Source: Duganella sp. CF458 (GTDB lineage Bacteria > Pseudomonadota > Gammaproteobacteria > Burkholderiales > Burkholderiaceae_D). From it: 64,000 nt of DNA. The stretch is from contig NZ_FOOF01000006.1 of the NCBI RefSeq assembly GCF_900113115.1, positions 124,001-188,000 on the forward strand, read 5' to 3'. Below, one piece after another: positions 8,935 through 17,524 of the stretch. The notes beneath the pieces were generated by a model that searched no databases, was not told where the DNA came from, and saw only the letters and a list, made by a program, of their open reading frames with translations. Position numbers and translations under genes: made by a program. Each line of letters opens with the position of its first letter. The stretch's first letter is position 1.

Positions 8935-9483
8935 ATGACAAGAAAGAAAATCCTTGGCTCCCACGTGAAACGGCTGCTGTCCGGCGTGTCGGACCATGGC
9001 CGGCGCCACCTGACGGAAGTCGAGACCGACCTGCTGCAGACCAACCTGCTGCTGGAGGAAGCGATCGACAAGCTGACCCGCAACTTCATGGCGATCCATG
9101 AAGCGGTGAGTGCCCAGCAGGCCACCATCGAGCTGCTGCTGCAAGGCGGCGATCCGTCGGCGGAAGACAAGGCGCGCTTGCAGGAAATGAACGAACAGGT
9201 CAGCGGCTATGTGAATGCCGCCATTACCAGCATGCAGTTCCAGGACATGACCAGCCAGTTGATCGACCGCACCCTGAAGCGCGTCACCGGCTTGCGGGAG
9301 TTCCTCGGCACGCTGGGTGCGCACGGCGCCGAAGTGGTGCCGGAATCGGGCAGCGACGAGATCGTGGACCTGCTGAGCAAGGTCAGCATGGCGCTGGCGA
9401 TCCAGAGCCTGGAATTGCGCAGCGTGCTGCGCAAGGCGGTCAGCCAGAAGCACCTGGAAAGCGGCGACATCGAACTGTTCTGA
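8935..9483 (+). CDS. CheZ-like chemotaxis phosphatase
   Basis: This 182-aa protein is mostly helical. Residues 101-112 read QFQDMTSQLIDR, which matches the CheZ active-site helix (E. coli FQDLTGQVIKR); Asp104 and Gln108 have the DxxxQ spacing of the catalytic Asp143/Gln147. CheZ speeds loss of phosphate from CheY-P. The rest is only weakly CheZ-like and the protein is shorter than E. coli CheZ (214 aa). It ends in GDIELF, an acidic-hydrophobic tail where CheZ has its CheY-binding peptide. It lies between motB and a cheY gene, a plausible partner. A non-CheZ phosphatase of the same fold is possible. Confidence 0.7.
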   Translation: MTRKKILGSHVKRLLSGVSDHGRRHLTEVETDLLQTNLLLEEAIDKLTRNFMAIHEAVSAQQATIELLLQGGDPSAEDKARLQEMNEQVSGYVNAAITSMQFQDMTSQLIDRTLKRVTGLREFLGTLGAHGAEVVPESGSDEIVDLLSKVSMALAIQSLELRSVLRKAVSQKHLESGDIELF

Positions 9484-9526
9484 ATGTAGAAACGCATACA
9501 AAAATTTAACCAAGTGAGAAAAAAAG

Positions 9527-9892
9527 ATGGCTAAAACAATTCTTGCAGTCGACGACTCCTCCTCGCTGCGCCAGATGGTGGCTTTCAGCCTGAAGGCAGC
9601 CGGCTACCAGGTGGTGGAAGCAGTCGACGGACAGGATGGCCTGGAAAAGGCCAAGCTGCAAACCGTGGACCTGGTGCTGACCGACCAGAACATGCCGCGC
9701 ATGGATGGCCTGCAACTGATCAAGCTGCTGCGCGAGCAACCGTCCTACGCCAAGGTCCCGATCCTGATGCTGACCACCGAATCGTCCGACGAGATGAAGG
9801 CCAAGGGCCGCGCCGCCGGCGCGAATGGCTGGCTGGTCAAGCCTTTCGACCCGCAACGCTTGATTGAGGTAGTGAAGAAGGTCATCGGCTAA
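9527..9892 (+). CDS. cheY: Response regulator, CheY family (first copy)
   Basis: This 121-aa single receiver domain has the acidic pair DD (9-10), phospho-acceptor Asp53 (LTDQNMPRMDG), a switch Thr (MLTTES) and Lys in VKPF. The position equal to E. coli CheY Tyr106 is Trp (NGWLVKPF), unlike the second cheY of this window, which keeps Tyr. It follows the CheZ-like gene and precedes cheA by 14 bases, so CheA is its likely kinase. Whether it binds the flagellar switch or acts as a phosphate sink cannot be told from sequence. Confidence 0.88.
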   Translation: MAKTILAVDDSSSLRQMVAFSLKAAGYQVVEAVDGQDGLEKAKLQTVDLVLTDQNMPRMDGLQLIKLLREQPSYAKVPILMLTTESSDEMKAKGRAAGANGWLVKPFDPQRLIEVVKKVIG

Positions 9893-9906
9893 TAAAGGGG
9901 TGTGGC

Positions 9907-12135
9907 ATGACCATCGATATTAGCCAGTTCTACCAGGTCTTCTTCGACGAAGCGGAAGAACTGCTGGCTGAAATGGAGCGGCTGCTGCTGGGCGTCGACG
10001 TGGCGTCGCCCAGCGAAGAGGACTTGAACGCGATTTTCCGTACCGCGCACTCGGTCAAGGGCGGCGCGTCGACGTTCGGCGTGACCGACATGACCGAAGT
10101 CACGCACGTGCTCGAGACGCTGCTGGACCGCATCCGCAAGGGCGAAATGGCCTTGACCGCGACCCACGTGGACGCCTTCCTGGCCGCCAAGGACATCCTG
10201 AAGATGCAGCTGGACGGGCATCGCCTGGGCAGCGCGGTCGACCAGGAAGCGGTGGGCGACGTGCGCATGATGCTGCAGGAGCTGGCGCAGGACGTGCACA
10301 TCGAAGCGATGGCGCCGGTGGCGTCGGGCTTCAGCACGCCGGATGCGCAGGCGGTCGACCACAGCGGCGGCAAGCGCTACCGCCTGGAACTGCCGCCCAT
10401 GGTGCTGCGGGAAGTGGAGGCTTTGGCGGCCGAACTTGGCCTGATGGGCCATGTGGAACTGGTGCCGCTGGACGCCGAGCGCCATGCCATGCTGGTCACC
10501 ACCCACGAATCGCTGGACGATATCGTGGCCATCTGCTCTTTCGTGATCGATGCCGAGCAGATGAAGGTCAGCGAGCAGCCGGCCCTGAGCCCGACCCAGG
10601 CCGCCCGCGAGAATGCCGAGCGGGTACGCAAGGAAGCGGAGCAGGGCTATGGCTTCTTCGACCCCCTGCCTGGCGCGGGTGCCGGCGCCGGCGCTGCACC
10701 GGCGGCGGACGGCGAAGGCTACGGCTTCTTCCAGCCGCTCGACGAAATCCGCGGCAATGCCGGCGCTGCCGCCGAGGATGCGCGCGGCTACGGCTTCTTC
10801 CAGCCGCTGGAAGTGATCCGCGCCCAGGCCGGCATCCAGGACGTGCCGGCGGAGGTGGCGAAGCCGAGCGAAGAACAGGAAAAGAAAGCCGCCCGCAAGG
10901 AAGCGGAAAAACAGGCCCACACCCCGGCCGGCGGCGAATCGTCCTCGATCCGCGTCTCGGTGGAAAAGGTGGACCAGTTGATCAACCTGGTCGGCGAGCT
11001 GGTGATCACGCAAGCGATGATCGAGCAGCGCGCCGGCACGCTGGACCCGGTGCTGCATGAGAAGCTGATGAGCGGCATTTCCCAGCTCACCCGCAACACG
11101 CGCGACTTGCAGGAATCGGTGATGTCGATCCGCATGATGCCGATGGACTTCGTGTTCTCGCGCTTCCCGCGCATGGTGCGCGACCTGGCCACCAAGCTTG
11201 GCAAGAAAGTCGAATTCGTCACCAGCGGCGCCGCCACGGAGCTCGACAAGGGCCTGATCGAACGCATCGTCGACCCGCTGACCCACCTGGTGCGCAACTC
11301 GATCGACCATGGCATCGAAATGCCGGAGGTGCGCAAGGCGGCCGGCAAGTCCGAAACCGGGCGCCTGTTCCTGTCCGCCTCGCACCAGGGCGGCAGCATC
11401 ATCATCGAAGTATCGGACGATGGCGGCGGCTTGAACCGCGACCGGATCCTGGCCAAGGCGCGCCAGAACGGCTTGCCGCTGTCCGAGAATATGAGCGACG
11501 CCGACGTGTGGCAGCTGATCTTCGCGCCCGGTTTCTCGACCGCCGAACAGGTGACCGATGTGTCGGGCCGCGGCGTCGGCATGGACGTGGTGAAGCGCAA
11601 TATCACCGCCATGGGCGGCACGGTCGACATCCGTTCGGCCAAGGGCTTTGGCACTACCATCTCGATTTCCCTGCCGCTGACCTTGGCGATCCTGGACGGC
11701 ATGCTGATCCAGACCGGCGACGAGGTGTACATCCTGCCGCTGGGCTTCGTGCTCGAATCGCTGCAGCCGGCGCCGGAAGACGTGAAGGAAATCAGCGGCA
11801 AGGGCCGCGTCATCAAGGTGCGCGGCGAATACCTGCCGTTGATCCCGCTGTACCAGATTTTCGAAATCGCCCCGCGCTTCACCGACCCCTGCCAGGGCAT
11901 CCTGGTGATCGTGGAGACCGAAGGCAAGAAAGCCTGCCTGTTCGTGGACGAACTGGTGGGCCAGCAGCAGGTCGTGGTCAAGAACCTGGAATCGAATTAC
12001 CGCAAGGTGACCGGCATTTCCGGTGCCACCATCCTGGGCGACGGCGGCGTGTCGCTGATCCTGGACGTGACGGCGCTGGTGCGCTCGTCGCGCCAGCTGG
12101 TTGACGAATCAAACTTTGTGAAGGAAGAACCATGA
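9907..12135 (+). CDS. cheA: Chemotaxis histidine kinase CheA
   Basis: This 742-aa kinase begins with an HPt domain whose phosphorylated His48 sits in [14 protein letters not shown]2-like CheY-binding region lies at ~155-225. An unusual linker follows with three GYGFF(D/Q)PL repeats at 247-254, 271-278 and 294-301. Next come the dimerisation helices (~340-400), the ATPase domain (N-box [13 protein letters not shown]-box [12 protein letters not shown]) and a C-terminal CheW-like domain. It autophosphorylates in response to MCP arrays and passes phosphate to CheY and CheB. It overlaps cheW by four bases (ATGA). Confidence 0.97.
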   Translation: MTIDISQFYQVFFDEAEELLAEMERLLLGVDVASPSEEDLNAIFRTAHSVKGGASTFGVTDMTEVTHVLETLLDRIRKGEMALTATHVDAFLAAKDILKMQLDGHRLGSAVDQEAVGDVRMMLQELAQDVHIEAMAPVASGFSTPDAQAVDHSGGKRYRLELPPMVLREVEALAAELGLMGHVELVPLDAERHAMLVTTHESLDDIVAICSFVIDAEQMKVSEQPALSPTQAARENAERVRKEAEQGYGFFDPLPGAGAGAGAAPAADGEGYGFFQPLDEIRGNAGAAAEDARGYGFFQPLEVIRAQAGIQDVPAEVAKPSEEQEKKAARKEAEKQAHTPAGGESSSIRVSVEKVDQLINLVGELVITQAMIEQRAGTLDPVLHEKLMSGISQLTRNTRDLQESVMSIRMMPMDFVFSRFPRMVRDLATKLGKKVEFVTSGAATELDKGLIERIVDPLTHLVRNSIDHGIEMPEVRKAAGKSETGRLFLSASHQGGSIIIEVSDDGGGLNRDRILAKARQNGLPLSENMSDADVWQLIFAPGFSTAEQVTDVSGRGVGMDVVKRNITAMGGTVDIRSAKGFGTTISISLPLTLAILDGMLIQTGDEVYILPLGFVLESLQPAPEDVKEISGKGRVIKVRGEYLPLIPLYQIFEIAPRFTDPCQGILVIVETEGKKACLFVDELVGQQQVVVKNLESNYRKVTGISGATILGDGGVSLILDVTALVRSSRQLVDESNFVKEEP
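10645..10809 (+). repeat. Triple GYGFF(D/Q)PL repeat in the CheA linker
   Basis: Three coding repeats of eight residues at 10645-10668, 10717-10740 and 10786-10809, spaced 24 and 23 residues apart and separated by Gly/Ala-rich linker. They lie between the P2-like and dimerisation domains. Confidence 0.8.
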
Positions 12136-12611
12136 GCGACGCTAGCAGCGCCGGCACGGCCGTCCAGGAGTTCCTGGCTTTCAAGCTGGGCTCCGAAGAA
12201 TACGGCATCGATATCCTGAAGGTGCAGGAAATCCGCGGCTACGAGGCGGTGACCCGCATCGCCAACGCGCCGGAATTCATCAAGGGCGTGATCAACCTGC
12301 GCGGCATCATCATCCCGGTGGTGGACATGCGCATCAAGTTCAAGCTGGGCGAACCGGTGTACGACCAGTTCACCGTGGTCATCATCCTCAATATCAACGG
12401 CCGCGTGGTGGGCATGGTGGTCGATTCGGTGTCGGACGTGACCTCGCTGACGGCGGAGCAGATCAAGGCCGCGCCGGACCTGGGCACCGCGTTCAGCTCG
12501 GAATACATGATCGGCCTCGGCACCATCGACGAGCGCATGCTGATCCTGGTCGATATCCAGCGCCTGATGTCGAGCCCGGAAATGGGCTTGAGCGAAAAAC
12601 TCGCGGCGTAA
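12132..12611 (+). CDS. cheW: Chemotaxis adaptor CheW
   Basis: This 159-aa single CheW domain couples MCPs to CheA. The features '[25 protein letters not shown]', cut here only for orientation, and '[16 protein letters not shown]' are family hallmarks. It starts within the cheA stop codon (ATGA overlap), so the amounts of CheA and CheW are probably coupled. The MCP gene follows after 45 bases. Confidence 0.97.
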   Translation: MSDASSAGTAVQEFLAFKLGSEEYGIDILKVQEIRGYEAVTRIANAPEFIKGVINLRGIIIPVVDMRIKFKLGEPVYDQFTVVIILNINGRVVGMVVDSVSDVTSLTAEQIKAAPDLGTAFSSEYMIGLGTIDERMLILVDIQRLMSSPEMGLSEKLAA

Positions 12612-12656
12612 CACATAAAAATACCGATCCGTCAGGATACGAGGGGAGAGAACAAA

Positions 12657-14360
12657 ATGAATGTGCGCGAATACAAGATAGGCACACGGCTTGGTTTCGG
12701 TTTCGGGATCATTTTGCTGATCCTGGTCGGCACCGTGCTGCTGACCAATGTGCTGAACTACCGCAACAAAGCGGCCCTGATGACCGGCCTGGACGTGTCC
12801 GGCGCCAAGGAGTTGCAGGCGCAGTCGATGAAGAGCGCGATGCTGGAAACCGGCATCGCCATGCGCAATATCGGCCTGCAGTCGGACGTCAGCCTGATGC
12901 AGAAGGAAGAAGAGAAGGTCAAGGCCAACCGCGCCCGCTACGATGCGGCGCGCACCAAGCTGCAAAGCCTGGGCCTGAACGACGCCGAGAAAAAGGTGGT
13001 GAACGACATCTCCGCCTTGCAGACCGACGTCGACGCGGCCTTCAAGGAAGCCATGGGCCAGATCATGGCCTTCAACGCCGAGGGCGCGGCCAAGGTCATC
13101 GCCGGCCGCATCGACCCGCTGCAGCAGCAGACTCTGACTGCGCTGAACAAGCTGGTGGAGCTGCAGCAGGCGGCCGTGGCCGATTTCAAGGAAAGCTCGA
13201 ACAAGGCCGACCGCAACCTGACCCTGTGGATGGTGGTGCTGGCGGCGGTGGCGGTCGGCGTCGGCATCCTGTGCGCGCTGGTGATCACCAAATCGATCAC
13301 CCGGCCGCTGTCCGGGGCGGTGGAAGTGGCGCAGAAAGTGGCGGCGGGCGAGCTCACCTCGCAGGTGACGGTGGAAGGCAAGGACGAAACGTCGGAACTG
13401 CTGCAGGCGCTGAAGGACATGAACGACAGCCTGGTCAGGACTGTCGGCCAGGTGCGCGCCTCGACCGACACCATCACCACCGCCTCGCAGGAAATCGCGA
13501 CCGGCAATGCCGACCTGTCGGCGCGCACCGAATCGCAGGCGTCCTCGCTGGAGGAAACCGCTTCGTCGATGGAAAACCTGACTTCCACCGTGAAGCAGAA
13601 TGCCGACAACGCGCGCCAGGCCAACCAGCTTGCGGTATCGGCCTCGTCGGTGGCGGAGAAGGGCGGCCACGTGGTATCGCAGGTGGTCGACACCATGGGC
13701 TCGATCAAGCAATCGTCGACCAAGATCGTCGACATCATCGGCGTGATCGACGGCATCGCCTTCCAGACCAATATCCTGGCGCTGAATGCGGCCGTGGAAG
13801 CGGCGCGGGCAGGCGAGCAGGGCCGCGGCTTCGCCGTGGTGGCGTCCGAAGTGCGCAACCTGGCGCAGCGCTCCGCCGCGGCAGCCAAGGAGATCAAGGC
13901 CCTGATCGACGATTCGGTCGACAAGGTCGACGCCGGCGGGCGCCTGGTCGATGAAGCCGGCCAGACCATGGGCCTGATCGTGACCTCGATCAAGCAGGTG
14001 GCCGACATCATGGGCGAGATCACCGCCGCCACCCTGGAGCAGAGCCATGGCATCGAGGAAGTCAATGCCGCGATCGGCCAGATGGACGAAATGACACAGC
14101 AGAACGCCGCGCTGGTGGAAGAAGCCGCGGCTGCCGCGGAATCGATGCAGGAGCAGGCCAACAACCTGGCCCAGGCGGTGTCGATCTTCAAGCTGGCCGG
14201 CGACGAATTCGCCAAGCGCGCGGCGGCGCCGCAGCGCAAGGCCAAGCCGGCGGCGCCGGCACGCAGCACGGCGGTGGTGCCGGCCGCCCCGGCCGCGCAG
14301 CCGGCCAAGAAGAAGCTGGCGGCTGCCGCCCCATCCGGCGACGAATGGGAAGAGTTTTAA
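12657..14360 (+). CDS. Methyl-accepting chemotaxis protein (Tsr-like, CheR-docking tail)
   Basis: This 567-aa receptor has TM1 at ~12-34 and a periplasmic four-helix-bundle (4HB) sensor domain (~35-188). TM2 lies at ~190-212, followed by HAMP and a long signalling hairpin whose tip (GIAFQTNILALNAAVEAARAGE, key residues) binds CheA/CheW. After an Ala/Pro/Lys-rich flexible tail it ends in EWEEF, which fits the xWxxF/Y pentapeptide that recruits CheR to high-abundance receptors such as Tar (NWETF). The ligand is not predictable. It lies between cheW and cheR, so it is probably a main receptor. Confidence 0.95.
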   Translation: MNVREYKIGTRLGFGFGIILLILVGTVLLTNVLNYRNKAALMTGLDVSGAKELQAQSMKSAMLETGIAMRNIGLQSDVSLMQKEEEKVKANRARYDAARTKLQSLGLNDAEKKVVNDISALQTDVDAAFKEAMGQIMAFNAEGAAKVIAGRIDPLQQQTLTALNKLVELQQAAVADFKESSNKADRNLTLWMVVLAAVAVGVGILCALVITKSITRPLSGAVEVAQKVAAGELTSQVTVEGKDETSELLQALKDMNDSLVRTVGQVRASTDTITTASQEIATGNADLSARTESQASSLEETASSMENLTSTVKQNADNARQANQLAVSASSVAEKGGHVVSQVVDTMGSIKQSSTKIVDIIGVIDGIAFQTNILALNAAVEAARAGEQGRGFAVVASEVRNLAQRSAAAAKEIKALIDDSVDKVDAGGRLVDEAGQTMGLIVTSIKQVADIMGEITAATLEQSHGIEEVNAAIGQMDEMTQQNAALVEEAAAAAESMQEQANNLAQAVSIFKLAGDEFAKRAAAPQRKAKPAAPARSTAVVPAAPAAQPAKKKLAAAAPSGDEWEEF

Positions 14361-14389
14361 TGTCCATGTAACCGCGGAGAGCTATAAAA

Positions 14390-15238
14390 ATGGCGCTGAC
14401 CAAAGAGACCGTGAAAGAGTTCGACTTCAACGGCAAGGATTTTGAACGGGTCCGCGCAATGATCTACAAGCGGGCCGGCATTGCGCTGGCCGACTCCAAA
14501 CAGGAGATGGTGTACAGCCGCCTGGCGCGACGCTTGCGCGCCACCGGCATCAATAGTTTCGTGCGCTACCTGGACGACCTGGAAGCAGGGCGCCTGGGCA
14601 ACGGCGAGTGGGAAGCCTTCACCAATGCGCTGACCACCAACCTGACGTCGTTCTTCCGCGAATCGCACCACTTCCCGCTGCTGGCCGAGCACGTCAAGGC
14701 CAGGCGCGGGGAAACGATCAATATCTGGTGTTCCGCCAGCTCCACCGGCGAGGAGCCGTATTCGATTGCCATCACCTGCTGCGAAGCGTTCAACACGCTG
14801 ACGCCGCCGGTGCACATCCTTGCCACCGACATCGACACCAATGTGCTGGCCACGGCCGCCAACGGGGTCTACCCGATGGAGCGGATCGACAAGCTGTCGC
14901 CCGAGCAGCAGCGCCGTTTCTTCCTGAAAGGGCGCGGCGCCAACGAAGGCATGGCGCGCGTGCGGCAGGAATTGCGCTCGCTGATCACCTACCGGCAGCT
15001 CAACCTGCTGGATGAAAAATGGGATATCCGTCCCGGTTTCGATGTGATTTTCTGCCGCAATGTGATGATTTACTTCGACAAGGCGACACAGCGCAAGATC
15101 CTGTCCCGCTTTGTCCCGCTGATGAAACCGGATGCCCTGCTGTTTGCCGGCCATTCCGAGAACTTCCTGTACGTGTCGGACGCTTTGAAGTTGCGCGGTA
15201 AGACTGTCTACGAGCTCGATGAGCGCAAGAGGGCATGA
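14390..15238 (+). CDS. cheR: Chemotaxis protein methyltransferase CheR
   Basis: This 282-aa SAM-dependent methyltransferase methylates glutamates on MCP signalling helices. It has an N-terminal helical domain (~20-80) followed by a Rossmann domain with 'NIWCSASSTGEEPYSIAI' (SAM-binding) and 'DVIFCRNVMIYFD'. The neighbouring MCP carries a CheR-docking pentapeptide, so the pair fits tethered methylation. cheD starts one base after its stop. Confidence 0.97.
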   Translation: MALTKETVKEFDFNGKDFERVRAMIYKRAGIALADSKQEMVYSRLARRLRATGINSFVRYLDDLEAGRLGNGEWEAFTNALTTNLTSFFRESHHFPLLAEHVKARRGETINIWCSASSTGEEPYSIAITCCEAFNTLTPPVHILATDIDTNVLATAANGVYPMERIDKLSPEQQRRFFLKGRGANEGMARVRQELRSLITYRQLNLLDEKWDIRPGFDVIFCRNVMIYFDKATQRKILSRFVPLMKPDALLFAGHSENFLYVSDALKLRGKTVYELDERKRA

Positions 15239-15239
15239 C

Positions 15240-15839
15240 ATGGATAAAGAACAATTCGCGACCAATGTCTATTACGACCGGACCTTCGACTGCGACGCGG
15301 CCAAGATCCTGCCGGGCGAGTACTACTACACCCAGAAGGACATGCTGATCGTGACCGTGTTGGGCTCCTGCGTGTCGGCCTGCATCCGCGACCGGCTGAC
15401 CGGCCTGGGCGGCATGAACCATTTCATGCTGCCCGATGGCGGGGCCGACCAGAGCAGCCCGGTGTCGGCGTCGGCGCGCTATGGCACTTACGCGATGGAA
15501 GTGCTGATCAACGACCTGTTGAAAGCGGGCGCGCGGCGCGACAACCTGGAAGCCAAGGTGTTCGGCGGCGGCGCGGTGCTGAAGGGCTTCACCGCGATCA
15601 ACGTCGGCGAGCGCAATGCCGCCTTTGTGCAAAGCTTCCTGAAGAACGAGAAGATCCGCATTGTGGCCGAAGACCTTTGCGACATCTACCCGCGCAAGGT
15701 GTACTTCTTCCCCAAGACCGGCAAGGTGCTGGTCAAGAAACTGATGCAAACCCATAACGATACCCTGGCGCAGCGTGAAAACGACTACGCCAACCGCCTC
15801 AAGGCCAAGCCGGTGGCGGGCGAGGTCGAGCTGTTCTGA
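15240..15839 (+). CDS. cheD: Chemoreceptor glutamine deamidase CheD
   Basis: This 199-aa deamidase converts receptor glutamines to glutamates. The catalytic Cys is in LGSCVSAC and the catalytic His in GGMNHFMLP, as in the CheD family. ATG 15240 is preceded by AAGAGGG five bases upstream; an earlier in-frame ATG (15219) lies inside cheR and looks unused. It ends in GEVELF, similar to the IELF end of the CheZ-like protein. It sits in order between cheR and cheB. Confidence 0.95.
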   Translation: MDKEQFATNVYYDRTFDCDAAKILPGEYYYTQKDMLIVTVLGSCVSACIRDRLTGLGGMNHFMLPDGGADQSSPVSASARYGTYAMEVLINDLLKAGARRDNLEAKVFGGGAVLKGFTAINVGERNAAFVQSFLKNEKIRIVAEDLCDIYPRKVYFFPKTGKVLVKKLMQTHNDTLAQRENDYANRLKAKPVAGEVELF

Positions 15840-15857
15840 AAAGATTAGGTGTACATA

Positions 15858-16937
15858 ATGAACAAGATCAAAGTCCTGATTTGCGACGATTCGGCGCTGA
15901 TCCGCAGCGTGATGAGCGAGATCATCAAGAGCCAGCCGGACATGGAAGTGGTGGGCGTGGCGCCCGATCCGCTGGTGGCGCGCGACCTGATCAAGCAGAC
16001 CAACCCGGACGTGCTGACGCTGGACGTCGAAATGCCGAAGATGGACGGCCTCGATTTCCTCGAACGCCTGATGCGGCTGCGCCCGATGCCGGTGGTGATG
16101 GTGTCGTCGCTGACCGAGCGCGGTTCCGAAATCACGCTGCGCGCGCTGGAACTGGGGGCGGTGGACTTCGTGACCAAGCCCAAGATTTCGATCCAGTCCG
16201 GCATGCGCGAGTACGCCGACCTGATCTCCGACAAGATCCGCGCCGCCTCCAAGGCGCGGGTGCGGGCGCGCACCTTGCCGGCCGCCGGCACCCCGGGCGC
16301 AGCGGGCACGCCGCTGCCGCAATTACGGAATCCCCTGATGTCTTCGGAAAAACTGATCATTGTCGGTGCCTCGACCGGCGGCACGGAAGCGATCCGCGAA
16401 TTCCTGATGCAAATGCCGTCGGACTGCCCGGGCATCCTGATCACCCAGCACATGCCCGAAGGCTTCACCAAATCGTTTGCCAAGCGCCTCGATTCGCTGT
16501 GCAAGATCGCGGTGGTGGAATCGCAGGGCAACGAGCGCGTGCTGCCGGGCCACGCGTACATCGCCCCCGGCCACTCGCACCTGCTGCTGACCCGTTCGGG
16601 CGCCAATTACATGACCAAGCTGGACCAGGGGGAGCCGGTCAACCGCCACCGCCCGTCGGTCGATGTGCTGTTCCGTTCCGCGGCGCAGAATGCGGGCAAG
16701 AACGCGGTCGGCGTGATCCTGACCGGCATGGGCAAGGACGGTGCGGCAGGCATGCTGGAGATGAAGAACGCCGGGGCGTATAATTTCGCGCAGGACGAAG
16801 CGAGCTGCGTGGTGTTCGGCATGCCCCGTGAAGCCATTGCCGTTGGTGCAACGCATGAAGTCGGGGCCTTGCAGGCGCTCCCCGGCATGGTATTAGGTTA
16901 TCTTGCCCAACATGGCTCGCGTGCATTGCGCGTTTGA
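15858..16937 (+). CDS. cheB: Chemotaxis methylesterase CheB
   Basis: This 359-aa protein has an N-terminal receiver domain with phospho-acceptor Asp56 ([10 protein letters not shown]) and a C-terminal methylesterase domain. The catalytic triad is visible as Ser in GASTGGTEA, His in TQHMPEGF and Asp in TGMGKDGA. Phosphorylated by CheA, it removes methyl groups from MCPs and closes the adaptation loop. I prefer ATG 15858 over GTG 15849 because it matches the family start and has TTAGG upstream. It ends the che operon; a 121-base gap follows. Confidence 0.97.
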   Translation: MNKIKVLICDDSALIRSVMSEIIKSQPDMEVVGVAPDPLVARDLIKQTNPDVLTLDVEMPKMDGLDFLERLMRLRPMPVVMVSSLTERGSEITLRALELGAVDFVTKPKISIQSGMREYADLISDKIRAASKARVRARTLPAAGTPGAAGTPLPQLRNPLMSSEKLIIVGASTGGTEAIREFLMQMPSDCPGILITQHMPEGFTKSFAKRLDSLCKIAVVESQGNERVLPGHAYIAPGHSHLLLTRSGANYMTKLDQGEPVNRHRPSVDVLFRSAAQNAGKNAVGVILTGMGKDGAAGMLEMKNAGAYNFAQDEASCVVFGMPREAIAVGATHEVGALQALPGMVLGYLAQHGSRALRV

Positions 16938-17058
16938 CACGGGAATGGCAGTTTTGGGCTTGTATGTTCGCCTTGGAGCAACGAAAATGCTATCCTACAA
17001 CTTGCTGGGAACACCACTTCAATTAATAACCGCGTAAGTAGAAACAACGGAGCAATTC

Positions 17059-17448
17059 ATGGCTGATCCAAAGATGAAATTTTTGGTTGTTGACGATTTC
17101 TCGACGATGCGCCGCATCGTGCGAAATCTCTTGAAAGAACTGGGTTATGCCAACGTGGACGAGGCAGAAGACGGCGTGATGGCGCTGGCGAAACTGCGCG
17201 CGGAGCAATTCGACTTCGTGGTGTCCGACTGGAATATGCCGAATATGGATGGCCTGACCATGTTGCAGAACATCCGTGCCGACCCCGCGCTGGCCAAGCT
17301 GCCGGTGTTGATGGTGACCGCCGAGGCCAAAAAGGAAAACATCATCGCGGCTGCGCAGGCAGGCGCCAATGGCTATGTGGTGAAACCGTTCACCGCCGCC
17401 ACCCTGGATGAAAAGCTGAACAAGATTTTCGAAAAGCTCGGCGCTTGA
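17059..17448 (+). CDS. cheY: Response regulator CheY (canonical copy)
   Basis: This 129-aa receiver closely follows E. coli CheY: acidic pair at 12-13, phospho-acceptor Asp57 ([10 protein letters not shown]), the Thr in MVTAEA, Tyr in NGYVVKPF and a near-identical C-terminus ([17 protein letters not shown]). It is the best candidate for the regulator that binds FliM and reverses the flagellar motor. It is separated from cheB by 121 bases, so it may have its own promoter, although I see no convincing one. In the classical order cheZ would follow; here an HDOD gene does. Confidence 0.96.
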   Translation: MADPKMKFLVVDDFSTMRRIVRNLLKELGYANVDEAEDGVMALAKLRAEQFDFVVSDWNMPNMDGLTMLQNIRADPALAKLPVLMVTAEAKKENIIAAAQAGANGYVVKPFTAATLDEKLNKIFEKLGA

Positions 17449-17470
17449 TCCCGGCTTTGCACGTACTTGG

Positions 17471-17494
17471 CGGCGGCGGCTTGGGCCGTCGCCG
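17471..17494 (+). terminator. GC-rich hairpin after cheY
   Basis: Stem CGGCGGCGGC / GCCGTCGCCG with a TTGG loop, 22 bases after the cheY stop. It lacks a T-run, so it may only slow transcription before the HDOD gene. Confidence 0.3.
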
Positions 17495-17524
17495 TTCCCT
17501 CCTGAGTCAAGCATAAGACCACGT

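Noticed and set aside
7107..9170. 687-codon minus-strand open frame opposite motA, motB and the CheZ-like gene
   Set aside because: It lies antisense to three well-supported genes, shows no domain, and its His/Arg/Gln-rich composition is typical of antisense frames in GC-rich DNA.
11997..14048. 683-codon minus-strand open frame opposite cheA, cheW and the MCP gene
   Set aside because: Shadow of three clear chemotaxis genes; low-complexity His/Gln/Arg composition and no ribosome binding site.
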